This document shows, one piece after another, positions 44,498-53,167 of a DNA stretch of 64,000 nt. The stretch covers positions 248,001 through 312,000 of the forward strand of contig NZ_JAIHON010000012.1 in NCBI RefSeq assembly GCF_021173675.1, read 5' to 3'. Both the position numbers and the translations under genes were made by a program. Within the stretch, counting starts at the first letter, position 1; each line of letters starts with the position of its first letter. The notes below the pieces were generated by a model, which saw only the letters and a program-made list of their open reading frames with translations, did not search any database and was not told the origin of the DNA. The stretch comes from Streptomyces lincolnensis. GTDB lineage: Bacteria; Actinomycetota; Actinomycetes; Streptomycetales; Streptomycetaceae.

Positions 44498-45721
44498 ATG
44501 CGATCCATCCGGCCGTCGTTCACCGCTCGTCGAGGGGGGAACGCGCGTCGCCGAACCTCCCCCGTCCTGGCCGCCGTCGCGCTCGCCTCGGCGCTCGCGC
44601 TCACCGCCACCGCCTGCGACTCGGGGAACGCCGAGGCAGGTGGCGAGGCCAGTTCCTCCGCCCCGTCCGAGGGCGACGGCAAGATCACGATCCCCGACAA
44701 CCTGAGGGACAGGCTCAAAGAGCACGGGATCGACATCGACAAGTGGAAGAACGGTGAGTGGAAGAACTGGGACAAGGACGACTGGCTGCGTGAGGCCGAC
44801 GAGTACATCAACCCGATCATCGAGGGGCTGTGGAACCCGGACCGGATGCGGAAGGCCGAGGACCCGGACAACGCCGTCGACGACAGCGACCTCTCCGGTG
44901 ACCAGGGGGTGACCGACCCGACGCCCGAGCCCGTGGACGCCAAGGCCGTGTCGCCTACGTATCACGACAGCGTTCCCGAGGCGGGGAAGGTGTTCTTCGA
45001 CTCCCCCGAGGGCTCGATGGTCTGCTCGGCGACGGTCGTGCAGGACCCGGCCAACCCGGGCAAGTCCAACCTGGTGTGGACGGCGGGGCATTGCGTGCAC
45101 GCGGGCAAGAACGGCGGCTGGTACCGCAACATCGCGTTCGTGCCGTCGTACAACAACGAGGGGCGGACGGCCGCGGAGTTGCAGAACGCCACGCGGGAGG
45201 AGGCCGCTCCGTACGGTGTCTGGTGGGGTGACTGGGCGCAGACCTCGGACCAGTGGATCGAACAGGGCGGTGCGACGGGCGGTGACGGCGCCTCCTACGA
45301 CTTCGCGGTCATCCATGTGACCCCGGAGGAGGGCGGCGACGGCAAGTCCCTGGAGGAGACGGTCGGTTCGGCGTTGCCGGTGGACTTCAAGGCTCCGGCC
45401 GTACCGCAGGTGCAGAGCATCACGGCGACCGGTTATCCGGCGGCGGCGCCGTTCGACGGGCAGTTGATGTACCAGTGCCAGGACAAGCCGGGTCGGCTGT
45501 CGATCAGTGCGCCGGACCCAACCATGTACCGCATCGGCTGCACGATGACGGCCGGTTCGTCCGGGGGCGGCTGGGTCGCGACGGGTTCGGACGGTCAGCC
45601 GGCGCTGGTCTCCAACACCTCGATCGGCCCGGCGACCGCGGGCTGGCTGGCCGGTCCGCGGCTGGGGGATGCGGCCAAGGGTGTGTACGACTCGGTCAGC
45701 CAGAAGTTCGCAGGCCAGTGA
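44498..45721 (+). CDS. Serine protease lipoprotein, trypsin-like fold (copy 1)
   Basis: Encodes 407 residues from ATG 44498, with GGGGGA 8 bases ahead. A basic start and hydrophobic segment end in LTATAC with Cys40 as a lipobox-like site, followed by a Ser-rich tether, so it is probably a lipoprotein outside the membrane. A pre-region (75-130) with DIDKWKNGEWKNWDKDDW precedes the protease domain. Catalytic His is in LVWTAGHCVHA, Asp in YDFAVIHV and Ser in AGSSGGGW. Cys pairs flank the active site. The GSSGGGW pattern resembles V8/glutamyl-endopeptidase-like enzymes. A close paralog follows. Confidence 0.88.
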   Translation: MRSIRPSFTARRGGNARRRTSPVLAAVALASALALTATACDSGNAEAGGEASSSAPSEGDGKITIPDNLRDRLKEHGIDIDKWKNGEWKNWDKDDWLREADEYINPIIEGLWNPDRMRKAEDPDNAVDDSDLSGDQGVTDPTPEPVDAKAVSPTYHDSVPEAGKVFFDSPEGSMVCSATVVQDPANPGKSNLVWTAGHCVHAGKNGGWYRNIAFVPSYNNEGRTAAELQNATREEAAPYGVWWGDWAQTSDQWIEQGGATGGDGASYDFAVIHVTPEEGGDGKSLEETVGSALPVDFKAPAVPQVQSITATGYPAAAPFDGQLMYQCQDKPGRLSISAPDPTMYRIGCTMTAGSSGGGWVATGSDGQPALVSNTSIGPATAGWLAGPRLGDAAKGVYDSVSQKFAGQ

Positions 45722-45741
45722 CCGTTCAGTGATCTCCCGGC

Positions 45742-45787
45742 ACGGCGGTGAGGTGTCTCGAAGAAACCTTCACCACCTCGCCGCCGT
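45742..45787 (+). terminator. Terminator after protease copy 1
   Basis: A 14-bp stem (ACGGCGGTGAGGTG against CACCTCGCCGCCGT, one G-U pair) around an 18-base loop, 20 bases after the stop codon. Confidence 0.7.
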
Positions 45788-45839
45788 TCGCCCTCAACCG
45801 CCCGGGCATAGTGGGGTGTCGTCCTCAGGGGAGATCCAC

Positions 45840-45887
45840 AGACCCGCAGACCTACAGGCTCGCAGACCCACAGGCCCGCAGTCCTGT
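45840..45887. repeat. Six 8-base tandem repeats bounded by an inverted repeat
   Basis: Units AGACCCGC, AGACCTAC, AGGCTCGC, AGACCCAC, AGGCCCGC and AGTCCTGT follow without gaps. The array is flanked by GATCCACA (45833-45840) and TGTGGATC (45885-45892), so it would sit in a loop. It ends 54 bases before the start of protease copy 2. Confidence 0.75.
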
Positions 45888-45946
45888 GGATCCCCACATG
45901 TGACACGCACACGACATTCGCACGTTCCCACGGGGGTTACCGCACC

Positions 45947-47152
45947 ATGCGTTCCACACGTACGCCCGCAGCGCCACGGCGCGGGCGGCGCAACCGCACG
46001 CTCCTCGCCGCCACCGGGCTCGTCGCCGCCCTGGCACTGACCGCGACCGCCTGCAACGGCTCGGACGAGGGCACCGCCGACAAGGCCGGCGCCGACTCCA
46101 GCGCCTCCCCTGCGGCCGAGGGCAAGGTCAAGATTCCGGCCGCCCTCGCCGACAAGCTCAAGGAGCGCGGCGTCGATGTCGACAAGTGGGCGGCCGGCGG
46201 CTGGCAGAACTGGGACAAGGACAAGTGGCTCAGTGAGGCCAAGGACTTCGTCAACCCGGTGATCGAGGGGTTGTGGAAGCCCGAGCGGATGCAGTCCGCG
46301 ACGGAGGCCAACAAGACCTACTCGACCAAGGACGCGGCCGCCGACCAGGGTGTCAGCGACCCGGATCCGGCGCCCGTCGAGGCGACCGCCGAGAAGACGC
46401 CGTACCACGTGAACGCGGCTCCGGTCGGAAAGATCTTCTTCGACTCCCCCGACGGCCCGAAGGTGTGCTCCGGCACGGTCGTCAAGGACGTGAACCACCC
46501 TGGCAAGTCCAACCTGGTGTGGACCGCGGGGCACTGTGTGCACGCGGGTGGCAGCGGCGGCTGGTACCGCAACATCGTCTTCGTCCCGGCCTACAACGAC
46601 CTGGGCAAGTCCGAGGCCCAGCTGGCCAACGCCACCGCCTCCGAGGTCACGCCCTACGGCAACTGGTGGGCCGACTGGGCCTCGACCTCGAACGAGTGGA
46701 TCCAGGGCGGCTCGGACACGGGCGGCGCGGGGGCGACGTACGACTACGCCGTACTGCATGTGAAGCCGGAGTCCGGTTCCAGGTCGCTGGAGGAGACGAC
46801 GGGCGCCCTGGACGTCGACTTCTCCGCCCCGTCCGCGACCGACGTTTCCACGATGGGCGCCTGGGGCTACCCGGCGGCGGAGCCCTACAACGGCCTGAAG
46901 ATGTTCAAGTGCCTCGACCGGCCGGGCCGCCTCTCGCTCGGCACGACCCTGCCGACGATGTACCGCATCGGCTGCACCATGACCGGCGGTTCGTCCGGTG
47001 GTGGCTGGTTCCGGGTGGTGGGCGGCACGACCAAGCTGGTCTCGAACACGTCGATCGGCCCCCTCGACAACACCTGGCTGGCGGGCCCGCAGCTCGGCCA
47101 GGAGGCCGAGGCGCTCTACGAGAACATGAGCACGACATACGGCGGTCGGTGA
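45947..47152 (+). CDS. Serine protease lipoprotein, trypsin-like fold (copy 2)
   Basis: A 401-residue paralog of the preceding gene with the same plan: basic start, hydrophobic segment, LTATAC with Cys36, Ser/Ala tether, pre-region with DVDKWAAGGWQNWDKDKW, then the protease domain. Catalytic His in LVWTAGHCVHA, Asp in YDYAVLHV, Ser in TGGSSGGGWF. It differs mainly in the tether and in loops. The pair arose by tandem duplication and retained all catalytic residues. Each copy has its own terminator, so they are likely separate transcripts with different control. Confidence 0.88.
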   Translation: MRSTRTPAAPRRGRRNRTLLAATGLVAALALTATACNGSDEGTADKAGADSSASPAAEGKVKIPAALADKLKERGVDVDKWAAGGWQNWDKDKWLSEAKDFVNPVIEGLWKPERMQSATEANKTYSTKDAAADQGVSDPDPAPVEATAEKTPYHVNAAPVGKIFFDSPDGPKVCSGTVVKDVNHPGKSNLVWTAGHCVHAGGSGGWYRNIVFVPAYNDLGKSEAQLANATASEVTPYGNWWADWASTSNEWIQGGSDTGGAGATYDYAVLHVKPESGSRSLEETTGALDVDFSAPSATDVSTMGAWGYPAAEPYNGLKMFKCLDRPGRLSLGTTLPTMYRIGCTMTGGSSGGGWFRVVGGTTKLVSNTSIGPLDNTWLAGPQLGQEAEALYENMSTTYGGR

Positions 47153-47165
47153 CCGCACACACGCC

Positions 47166-47202
47166 GAAGGCCCGCCCCCGCGACAGACAGGGGCGGGCCT
47201 TC
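47166..47202. terminator. Terminator between protease copy 2 and hflX
   Basis: A perfect 13-bp stem (GAAGGCCCGCCCC and complement) with an 11-base loop, 13 bases after the protease stop and between convergent genes. Confidence 0.85.
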
Positions 47203-47313
47203 ATGGCCTTCGGCACGCTTTCCGGAGCGCTGTGCCGGTCCCGGGCCCGCCCCGGTCCAGCGACCGAGACGGGGCACCACCTCGGCCGGCCGACCGCCGC
47301 GGTACCCCGTAGG

Positions 47314-48807
47314 TCAGGCGACCGGCACCGGCACGTACGGCGTGAGATCCGCCGCCAGTTCCTCGTGCACCCGGGCCTTGAGCAGGGTGCCCTCCGGGGT
47401 GTGCTCCGCGGAGATCACCTCGCCCTCGTCGTGCGCACGGGCGACCAGCTTGCCGTGGGTGTACGGCACGAGCGCCTCGATCTCGACCGAGGGGCGCGGC
47501 AGCTCGTTGTCGATCAGAGCGAGCAGTTCCTCGATGCCCTGGCCGGTGCGGGCCGAGACGGCGATGGAGCGCTTCTCGATCCGCATCAGCCGCTGGAGCG
47601 TCAGCGGGTCGGCCGCGTCGGCCTTGTTGATCACGACGATCTCGGGCACGCCGGTGGCGCCGACGTCCCTGATCACCTCGCGCACGGCGGCCAGCTGCTC
47701 CTCCGGGTTCGGATGCGAGCCGTCCACCACGTGCAGGATCAGGTCGGACTCGCCGACCTCCTCCATGGTGGAGCGGAACGCCTCGACCAGGTGGTGCGGC
47801 AGGTGCCGGACGAAACCGACCGTGTCGGCCAGCGTGTACAGGCGGCCGCTCGGGGTCTCGGCCCGGCGCACGGTCGGGTCGAGGGTCGCGAACAGGGCGT
47901 TCTCGACGAGCACGCCCGCGCCCGTGAGGCGGTTGAGCAGCGAGGACTTGCCGGCGTTGGTGTAGCCCGCGATGGCCACGGACGGCACCTTGTGGCGCTT
48001 GCGCTCCTGCCGCTTGATCTCGCGGCCGGTCTTCATGTCCGCGATCTCCCGGCGCATCTTCGCCATCTTCTCGCGGATCCGACGCCGGTCCGTCTCGATC
48101 TTGGTCTCACCGGGACCACGGGTGGCGAGGCCGCCGCCCTTGCCACCGCCCATCTGACGGGACAGCGACTGACCCCAGCCTCGCAGCCTCGGCAGCATGT
48201 ACTGCATCTGCGCGAGCGCGACCTGCGCCTTGCCCTCTCGGGACTTGGCGTGCTGGGCGAAGATGTCGAGGATCAGGGCCGTACGGTCGATGACCTTGAC
48301 CTTGACGACGTCTTCGAGGTGGATGAGCTGGCCCGGGCTGAGTTCACCGTCGCAGATGACGGTGTCCGCGCCGGTTTCCAGCACGATGTCGCGCAGCTCG
48401 TCGGCCTTGCCGGAACCGATGTAGGTGGCCGCGTCGGGCTTGTCGCGGCGCTGGATCACACCGTCGAGCACGAGTGCGCCCGCGGTCTCCGCGAGGGCGG
48501 CGAGCTCGGCGAGGGAGTTGTCCGCGTCCTGCGCGGTCCCCGAGGTCCAGACGCCGACGAGCACGACCCGCTCCAGACGGAGCTGGCGGTACTCGACCTC
48601 GGTGACGTCCTCGAGTTCGGTGGAGAGGCCCGCCACGCGGCGCAGGGCCGCGCGCTCGGAGCGGTCGAACTGGTCGCCGTCCCGCTCTCCGTCGATCTCG
48701 TGGCTCCAGGCGACGTCCTCTTCCATCAGGGCATCGGCCCGAAGACCTTCGGGGTAGGCATGCGCGACGCGCTCAGTGTCCTGGGAAGGGGATGAAGAGG
48801 AGGTCAT
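47314..48807 (-). CDS. hflX: GTPase HflX, ribosome-associated
   Basis: Encodes 497 residues from ATG 48807 with AAGGA upstream. The N-terminal HflX domain (~60-215) includes AATYIGSGKADELRD and GADTVICDGELSPGQ. A coiled linker (RRRIREKMAKMRREIADM) follows. The G domain has G1 GYTNAGKSSLLN, G3 DTVGFVRHLP, and G4 NKAD. The C-terminal domain ends near residue 495. HflX splits stalled or stress-inactivated ribosomes and can also act in hibernation rescue. Upstream lie three 16-base repeats. Confidence 0.95.
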   Translation of the reverse strand: MTSSSSPSQDTERVAHAYPEGLRADALMEEDVAWSHEIDGERDGDQFDRSERAALRRVAGLSTELEDVTEVEYRQLRLERVVLVGVWTSGTAQDADNSLAELAALAETAGALVLDGVIQRRDKPDAATYIGSGKADELRDIVLETGADTVICDGELSPGQLIHLEDVVKVKVIDRTALILDIFAQHAKSREGKAQVALAQMQYMLPRLRGWGQSLSRQMGGGKGGGLATRGPGETKIETDRRRIREKMAKMRREIADMKTGREIKRQERKRHKVPSVAIAGYTNAGKSSLLNRLTGAGVLVENALFATLDPTVRRAETPSGRLYTLADTVGFVRHLPHHLVEAFRSTMEEVGESDLILHVVDGSHPNPEEQLAAVREVIRDVGATGVPEIVVINKADAADPLTLQRLMRIEKRSIAVSARTGQGIEELLALIDNELPRPSVEIEALVPYTHGKLVARAHDEGEVISAEHTPEGTLLKARVHEELAADLTPYVPVPVA

Positions 48808-48892
48808 TGGGTCCTTACGTCGTTGGGGATTCCGATGCGGCGGTCGCACTGCGATCACGATCGCCACGGCTCACTGCTTTCACGACCGCCGA

Positions 48893-48940
48893 AGCAATCG
48901 GTCACCACAGCAATCGATCACCACGGCAATCAGCCGTCAC
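48893..48940. repeat. Three 16-base direct repeats upstream of hflX
   Basis: AGCAATCGGTCACCAC, AGCAATCGATCACCAC and the diverged GGCAATCAGCCGTCAC follow each other directly, 86-133 bases upstream of the hflX start. They could be protein-binding iterons or a relic of slippage. Confidence 0.7.
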
Positions 48941-49034
48941 AGTGCACAACGCACGAGTACCCCGGGAGATTCCCGTGTCCCGTGCCGCGCCGACCTGAAG
49001 ATGGTCGCACGGCACGGGGCGTCTCGTCACTGTG

Positions 49035-50558
49035 TTATTTCGCTGGGGTCGCCCGGGGCGCGACCGACTTCCACTCGGGGTGTCCGGGCATCGGCGGGGT
49101 CTTCTCGGCGTAGAGCCAGCCCTCGAAGAACCCGCCCAGGTCCCGTCCGGAGATCTCCCCCGCCAGGGCGACGAAGTCGGCGGTGGTGGCGACGCCGTCC
49201 TTGTGGCGGGTCACCCAGGCACGTTCCAGGCGTTCGAAGGCCGGGCGGCCGATCTCCTGGCGCAGGGCGTAGAGGACGAGGGCGGCGCCGTCGTAGACGT
49301 TCGGGCGGAAGATGCCGATCTTCTGGCCGGGGTCGGGCGCCTTGGGGGCGGCGGGCGGTCCGCCGGCCGCCCGCCAGCGGTCGGAGGCGCCGTACGCCGC
49401 CTTCATACGGGCCTGGAGGGTGCGGCCGGCCTTCTCCTCCGCGTACAGGGCCTCGTACCAGGTGGCATGCCCCTCGTTCAGCCACAGGTCGGACCAGGTA
49501 CGCGGGCTGACGCTGTCGCCGAACCACTGGTGGGCCAGCTCGTGCACCATGATCGAGTCGACGTACCACTCCGGGAAGCCGGGCTCGGTGAACAGGTCCC
49601 GCTCGAACAGGGAGAGGGTCTGCGTCTCCAGCTCGAACCCGGTGTCGGCGGCGGCGACGAGCAGGCCGTACGTCTCGAAGGGATACGGCCCGACCTTCTC
49701 CTCCATCCAGGAGATCTGGCCGGGGGTCTTCTTCAGCCAGGGTTCCAGCCTGGTGCGGTCCTTGGTGGGCACGACGTCCCGGACGGGCAGTCCGTGGGGG
49801 CCGGTGCGGCGCAGCACGGTGGAGCGGCCGACGGAGACCTGGGCGAGCTCGGTGGCCATGGGGTGCTGGGTGCGGTAGGTCCAGGTGGTGGCCTTGCCCG
49901 CCCGGTCGACATGGGTCGGCAGTCCGTTTGCGACGGCCGTGTAGCCGTTGGGCGCGGTGACCCGGATGGTGAACATGGCCTTGTCGGAGGGGTGGTCATT
50001 GCACGGGAAGACCAGGTGGGCCACGTCGGCCTGGTTGGCCATGGCGAGCCCGTCGTCGGTGCGCACCCAGCCGCCGTCCCGGCCCGCGGCGGACACGGGG
50101 TCGCTGGTGTGCCGGACGGTGATCCGCATCCAGCTGCCTCGGGGCAGTGGCTGCTCCGGGGTGACCACCAGGTCCTCACCGGCGCTCGTGAAGGCGGCGG
50201 GCGCGCCGTCGACCTCCACCGAGTCGACCTCGCCGTGCGCGAAGTCGAGATTCACACGCTCCAGCGGTGCGGTCGTCCACGCGTCGATCGTGGTGACCGC
50301 CCGGAGCGGCTTGCTGTTGGTGCCGGAATAGGTGAAGGACAGGTCGTACGACGCCACGTCGTACCCGGGGTTGCCGAGGTACGGGAAGAGCCGGTCGCCG
50401 ACACCCAGCGGGGCGGCCGGGGCGCTCGCGGCGAGGAGGCAGACGGAGACGGCGGAGACGAGCAGCGCGGCGGCCTTCCGGCGTCCGGAGGCACTCAGAC
50501 GGACCCGGGGCGAGGCCTGGTTGGGAAAGGACACCGGTGTGCGGGGGTTGAGCAGCAT
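49035..50558 (-). CDS. Secreted M1-family zinc metallopeptidase
   Basis: A 507-residue protein with an N-terminal export signal (basic start, then AAALLVSAVSVCLLAASAPAA) so it is likely secreted. The zinc site HELAHQWFG has His339, Glu340 and His343, and Glu362 in WLNEGHATWYE is the third ligand, as in M1 peptidases. The N-terminal beta domain (55-240) and FELETQTLSLF substrate-binding segment fit the family. It is shorter than typical aminopeptidase N because the C-terminal helical domain is missing. Gene stands alone between hflX and rsh. Confidence 0.9.
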   Translation of the reverse strand: MLLNPRTPVSFPNQASPRVRLSASGRRKAAALLVSAVSVCLLAASAPAAPLGVGDRLFPYLGNPGYDVASYDLSFTYSGTNSKPLRAVTTIDAWTTAPLERVNLDFAHGEVDSVEVDGAPAAFTSAGEDLVVTPEQPLPRGSWMRITVRHTSDPVSAAGRDGGWVRTDDGLAMANQADVAHLVFPCNDHPSDKAMFTIRVTAPNGYTAVANGLPTHVDRAGKATTWTYRTQHPMATELAQVSVGRSTVLRRTGPHGLPVRDVVPTKDRTRLEPWLKKTPGQISWMEEKVGPYPFETYGLLVAAADTGFELETQTLSLFERDLFTEPGFPEWYVDSIMVHELAHQWFGDSVSPRTWSDLWLNEGHATWYEALYAEEKAGRTLQARMKAAYGASDRWRAAGGPPAAPKAPDPGQKIGIFRPNVYDGAALVLYALRQEIGRPAFERLERAWVTRHKDGVATTADFVALAGEISGRDLGGFFEGWLYAEKTPPMPGHPEWKSVAPRATPAK

Positions 50559-50705
50559 GCACCACCGCTACCAGCGCGCGCGTGCCGTGCGGCGGCGGCG
50601 CGCGACCGGCCCACTCGAAGGGGTGCGCGGGAGCGGGCGAGTGGCTCGGTCCCGGCGATCGGGGGACCGGGCCGCCGGGGAGGGGCCGCTCAGTCCCCCA
50701 GCGCC

Positions 50706-52961
50706 TCAGTCCTCCAGCGCCTGCGGCTGCGCCCGGCTGACGTCGTACACGCCCGGCACGTTCCGCATGGCCCGCATCAGGGCGGGGAGGCGGGCCGCGT
50801 CGGGGAGTTGGACCGTGTAGGTGTGGCGTACGCGCTGGCGGCTCGGCGGCTCGACGGTGGCCGAGACGATCTCCGCGCCCTCCAGGGCCATCGCCTCGGT
50901 GAGGTCGGCGAGGAGATGAGGGCGGCCGAACGATTCGGCGAACAGCGTGACCCGGCACCCGGTGGTGTTCCCCCAGCGCACACCGATCTCCGCGCGCCCC
51001 GCGTCCTTCATGCGCGCCACCGCCGCGCACTCCACGCGGTGGACGGTCACCGCTCCGCCGCGTACGGCGAATCCGGTCACCTCGTCGGGCGGTACGGGCG
51101 TACAGCAGCCGGCGAGCCGGACGGAGCTCGCGCCGGGCTCGTCCACGACGACGTCCGCGTCGGCGGTGCGCTCGGCAGGACGGGAGCCGGGCGCGACGGC
51201 CGGGGCCACGCCACCGTCCCCCGCACCCGCACCCGCACCCGCACCCGCACCCGCACGTACACCGGTGTCCCGCGCGCTCTCGGGAGCCGCCGCGGCCGGT
51301 GCCGGATGCGTGGAGAGCCAGCGCTGGATGGCGATCCGGGCGGCCGGGGTGTGGGCGTGCTCCAGCCACTCCCTGGAGGGCTCGGAGGCGGGGTCCTGGC
51401 CCATGAGGAGCTGGACCGTGTCGCCGTCCCGCAGGACGGTGCTCAGCGTCGCCAGGCGGCCGTTGACGCGGGCGCCGATGCACGCGTGCGCGTCCTCGCC
51501 GTACTGCGCGTAGGCGGCGTCCACACAGGTCGCGCCCTCGGGCAGTCCCAGCGTGCCGCCGTCGGGCCGGAAGACGGTGATCTCGCGGTCCTGGGCGAGG
51601 TCCTCGCGCAGGGTCGACCAGAAGGTGTCGGGGTCGGACGCGCCCTGCTGCCACTCCAGGAGACGGGAGAGCCAGCCGGGGCGGGTCGGATCCACCCGCT
51701 CACCGTCGGCCCGCTCACCGTCCACGCCCCCACCGCCCACGCCCTCGCCGTCGACCGGCTCGTCGGAGGGCGGCGCGTAGGGGTTGCCGAGCGCGACCAC
51801 CCCGGCCTCGGCGACCTTGTGCATCTGGTGCGTACGGATGAGGACTTCGGTGACCTGGCCGTCCTCGCGGGCCACGGCGGTGTGCAGCGACTGGTACAGA
51901 TTGAACTTCGGTACGGCGATGAAGTCCTTGAACTCCGAGACGACGGGCGTCATACAGGTGTGGAGCTCCCCGAGGACGCCGTAGCAGTCGGCGTCCTCGT
52001 TGACCAGCACCAGCAGGCGGCCGAAGTCGGAGCCCCGCAGGCGACCGCGTTTGCGGGCCACACGGTGCACGGAGACGAAGTGCCGCGGCCGGATGAGGAC
52101 TTCGGCCTGGATGCCGGAGTCGCGCAGGACGACGCGCATCTCGTCGGCCATCTCGGCCAGGGGGTCGTCGGCGCGGGAGGCGTTGTCGACGATCAGCTCC
52201 CTGGTGTGCTCGTACTCCTCGGGGTGCAGGATCGCGAAGACCAGGTCCTCCAGTTCGGACTTGAGGGCCTGGACGCCGAGCCGTTCGGCGAGCGGGATGA
52301 GGACGTCGCGGGTGACCTTGGCGATGCGGGCCTGTTTCTCGGGGCGCATCACGCCCAGGGTGCGCATGTTGTGCAGCCGGTCGGCGAGTTTGATCGACAT
52401 CACGCGGACGTCGTTGCCGGTGGCGACGAGCATCTTGCGGAAGGTCTCCGGCTCGGCGGCGGCGCCGTAGTCGACCTTCTCCAGCTTGGTGACGCCGTCG
52501 ACGAGGAAGCGGACCTCCTCGCCGAACTCCTCGCGGACCTGATCGAGCGTCACATCGGTGTCCTCGACGGTGTCATGGAGCAGAGAGGCCGTCAGGGTCG
52601 TGGTCTCGGCGCCGAGTTCGGCGAGGATCAGGGTCACCGCGAGGGGATGTGTGATGTACGGCTCACCGCTCTTGCGCATCTGGCCGCGGTGCGAGGACTC
52701 GGCCAGGACGTAGGCGCGGCGCAGCGGTTCGAGGTCGGCGTCGGGGTGGTGGGCGCGATGGGCCTCGGCCACATGGCCGATGGCGTCGGGCAGCCGGTCA
52801 CGGGCGGCGGGTCCGAGCAGCGCGGCACGGCCGAGGCGTCGCAGGTCCAGCCGGGAGCGGGCCTTCCTGCGGGGCGCTGTCGGCAGGACAGCACCCGAGG
52901 CCGTCGGACCCGATGTGACCACCGGGCCCGAGTTCGCAGGATTCGCGGCATCCGCGCTCAT
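50706..52961 (-). CDS. RelA/SpoT homolog (bifunctional-type (p)ppGpp enzyme)
   Basis: Encodes 751 residues from ATG 52961 behind GGAGGTGCCC. HD hydrolase domain (~55-215): HPLAVTLILAELG, LLHDTVEDTDV, and LADRLHNMRTL. Synthetase domain (~250-370) is divergent: RPRHFVSVHR for the usual RPKHxYSIYRK, SDFGRLLVLVNEDADCY for the IYDLVAIRV strand (Asp kept), and EVLIRT keeps the catalytic Glu. TGS domain near 430-490, a Cys-Cys zinc-finger region (AGCCTPVPPDE) and a C-terminal ACT domain (650-750) complete it. From memory S. coelicolor RshA lies here. It likely hydrolyses ppGpp; synthesis is uncertain from these residues. Confidence 0.88.
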   Translation of the reverse strand: MSADAANPANSGPVVTSGPTASGAVLPTAPRRKARSRLDLRRLGRAALLGPAARDRLPDAIGHVAEAHRAHHPDADLEPLRRAYVLAESSHRGQMRKSGEPYITHPLAVTLILAELGAETTTLTASLLHDTVEDTDVTLDQVREEFGEEVRFLVDGVTKLEKVDYGAAAEPETFRKMLVATGNDVRVMSIKLADRLHNMRTLGVMRPEKQARIAKVTRDVLIPLAERLGVQALKSELEDLVFAILHPEEYEHTRELIVDNASRADDPLAEMADEMRVVLRDSGIQAEVLIRPRHFVSVHRVARKRGRLRGSDFGRLLVLVNEDADCYGVLGELHTCMTPVVSEFKDFIAVPKFNLYQSLHTAVAREDGQVTEVLIRTHQMHKVAEAGVVALGNPYAPPSDEPVDGEGVGGGGVDGERADGERVDPTRPGWLSRLLEWQQGASDPDTFWSTLREDLAQDREITVFRPDGGTLGLPEGATCVDAAYAQYGEDAHACIGARVNGRLATLSTVLRDGDTVQLLMGQDPASEPSREWLEHAHTPAARIAIQRWLSTHPAPAAAAPESARDTGVRAGAGAGAGAGAGDGGVAPAVAPGSRPAERTADADVVVDEPGASSVRLAGCCTPVPPDEVTGFAVRGGAVTVHRVECAAVARMKDAGRAEIGVRWGNTTGCRVTLFAESFGRPHLLADLTEAMALEGAEIVSATVEPPSRQRVRHTYTVQLPDAARLPALMRAMRNVPGVYDVSRAQPQALED
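51223..51252. repeat. (GCACCC)5 microsatellite in the rsh gene
   Basis: Five exact GCACCC units encode Ala-Gly repeats in the linker between TGS and zinc-finger regions of the RelA/SpoT homolog. The same hexamer is repeated in the aminotransferase gene at 42125. Confidence 0.95.
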
Positions 52962-53167
52962 GGGCACCTCCGGCTGTGGACCGGCGGACGGGTGCCCCAG
53001 GGCTGACACGGCTCAGGGGATGGCATCGGTCCCCCGTCCGGGCCGGTGCTTGATGCTACCGAGCCCATCACGCCCGACTGACCGTCTCTCGTCGAGCGTG
53101 AAACTGATCACCCATTCGAGCGAAGGTTTGTAGGTTTACGATTGCGCACCAAGTGACAACAGATCGG

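Noticed and set aside
42125..51252. CRISPR array from repeated GCACCC
   Set aside because: Units follow each other directly without spacers and are in frame in coding genes; they are microsatellites.
49032..53006. 1,324-codon open frame on the plus strand
   Set aside because: Antisense to the M1 peptidase and rsh genes, with low-complexity translation; a shadow frame.
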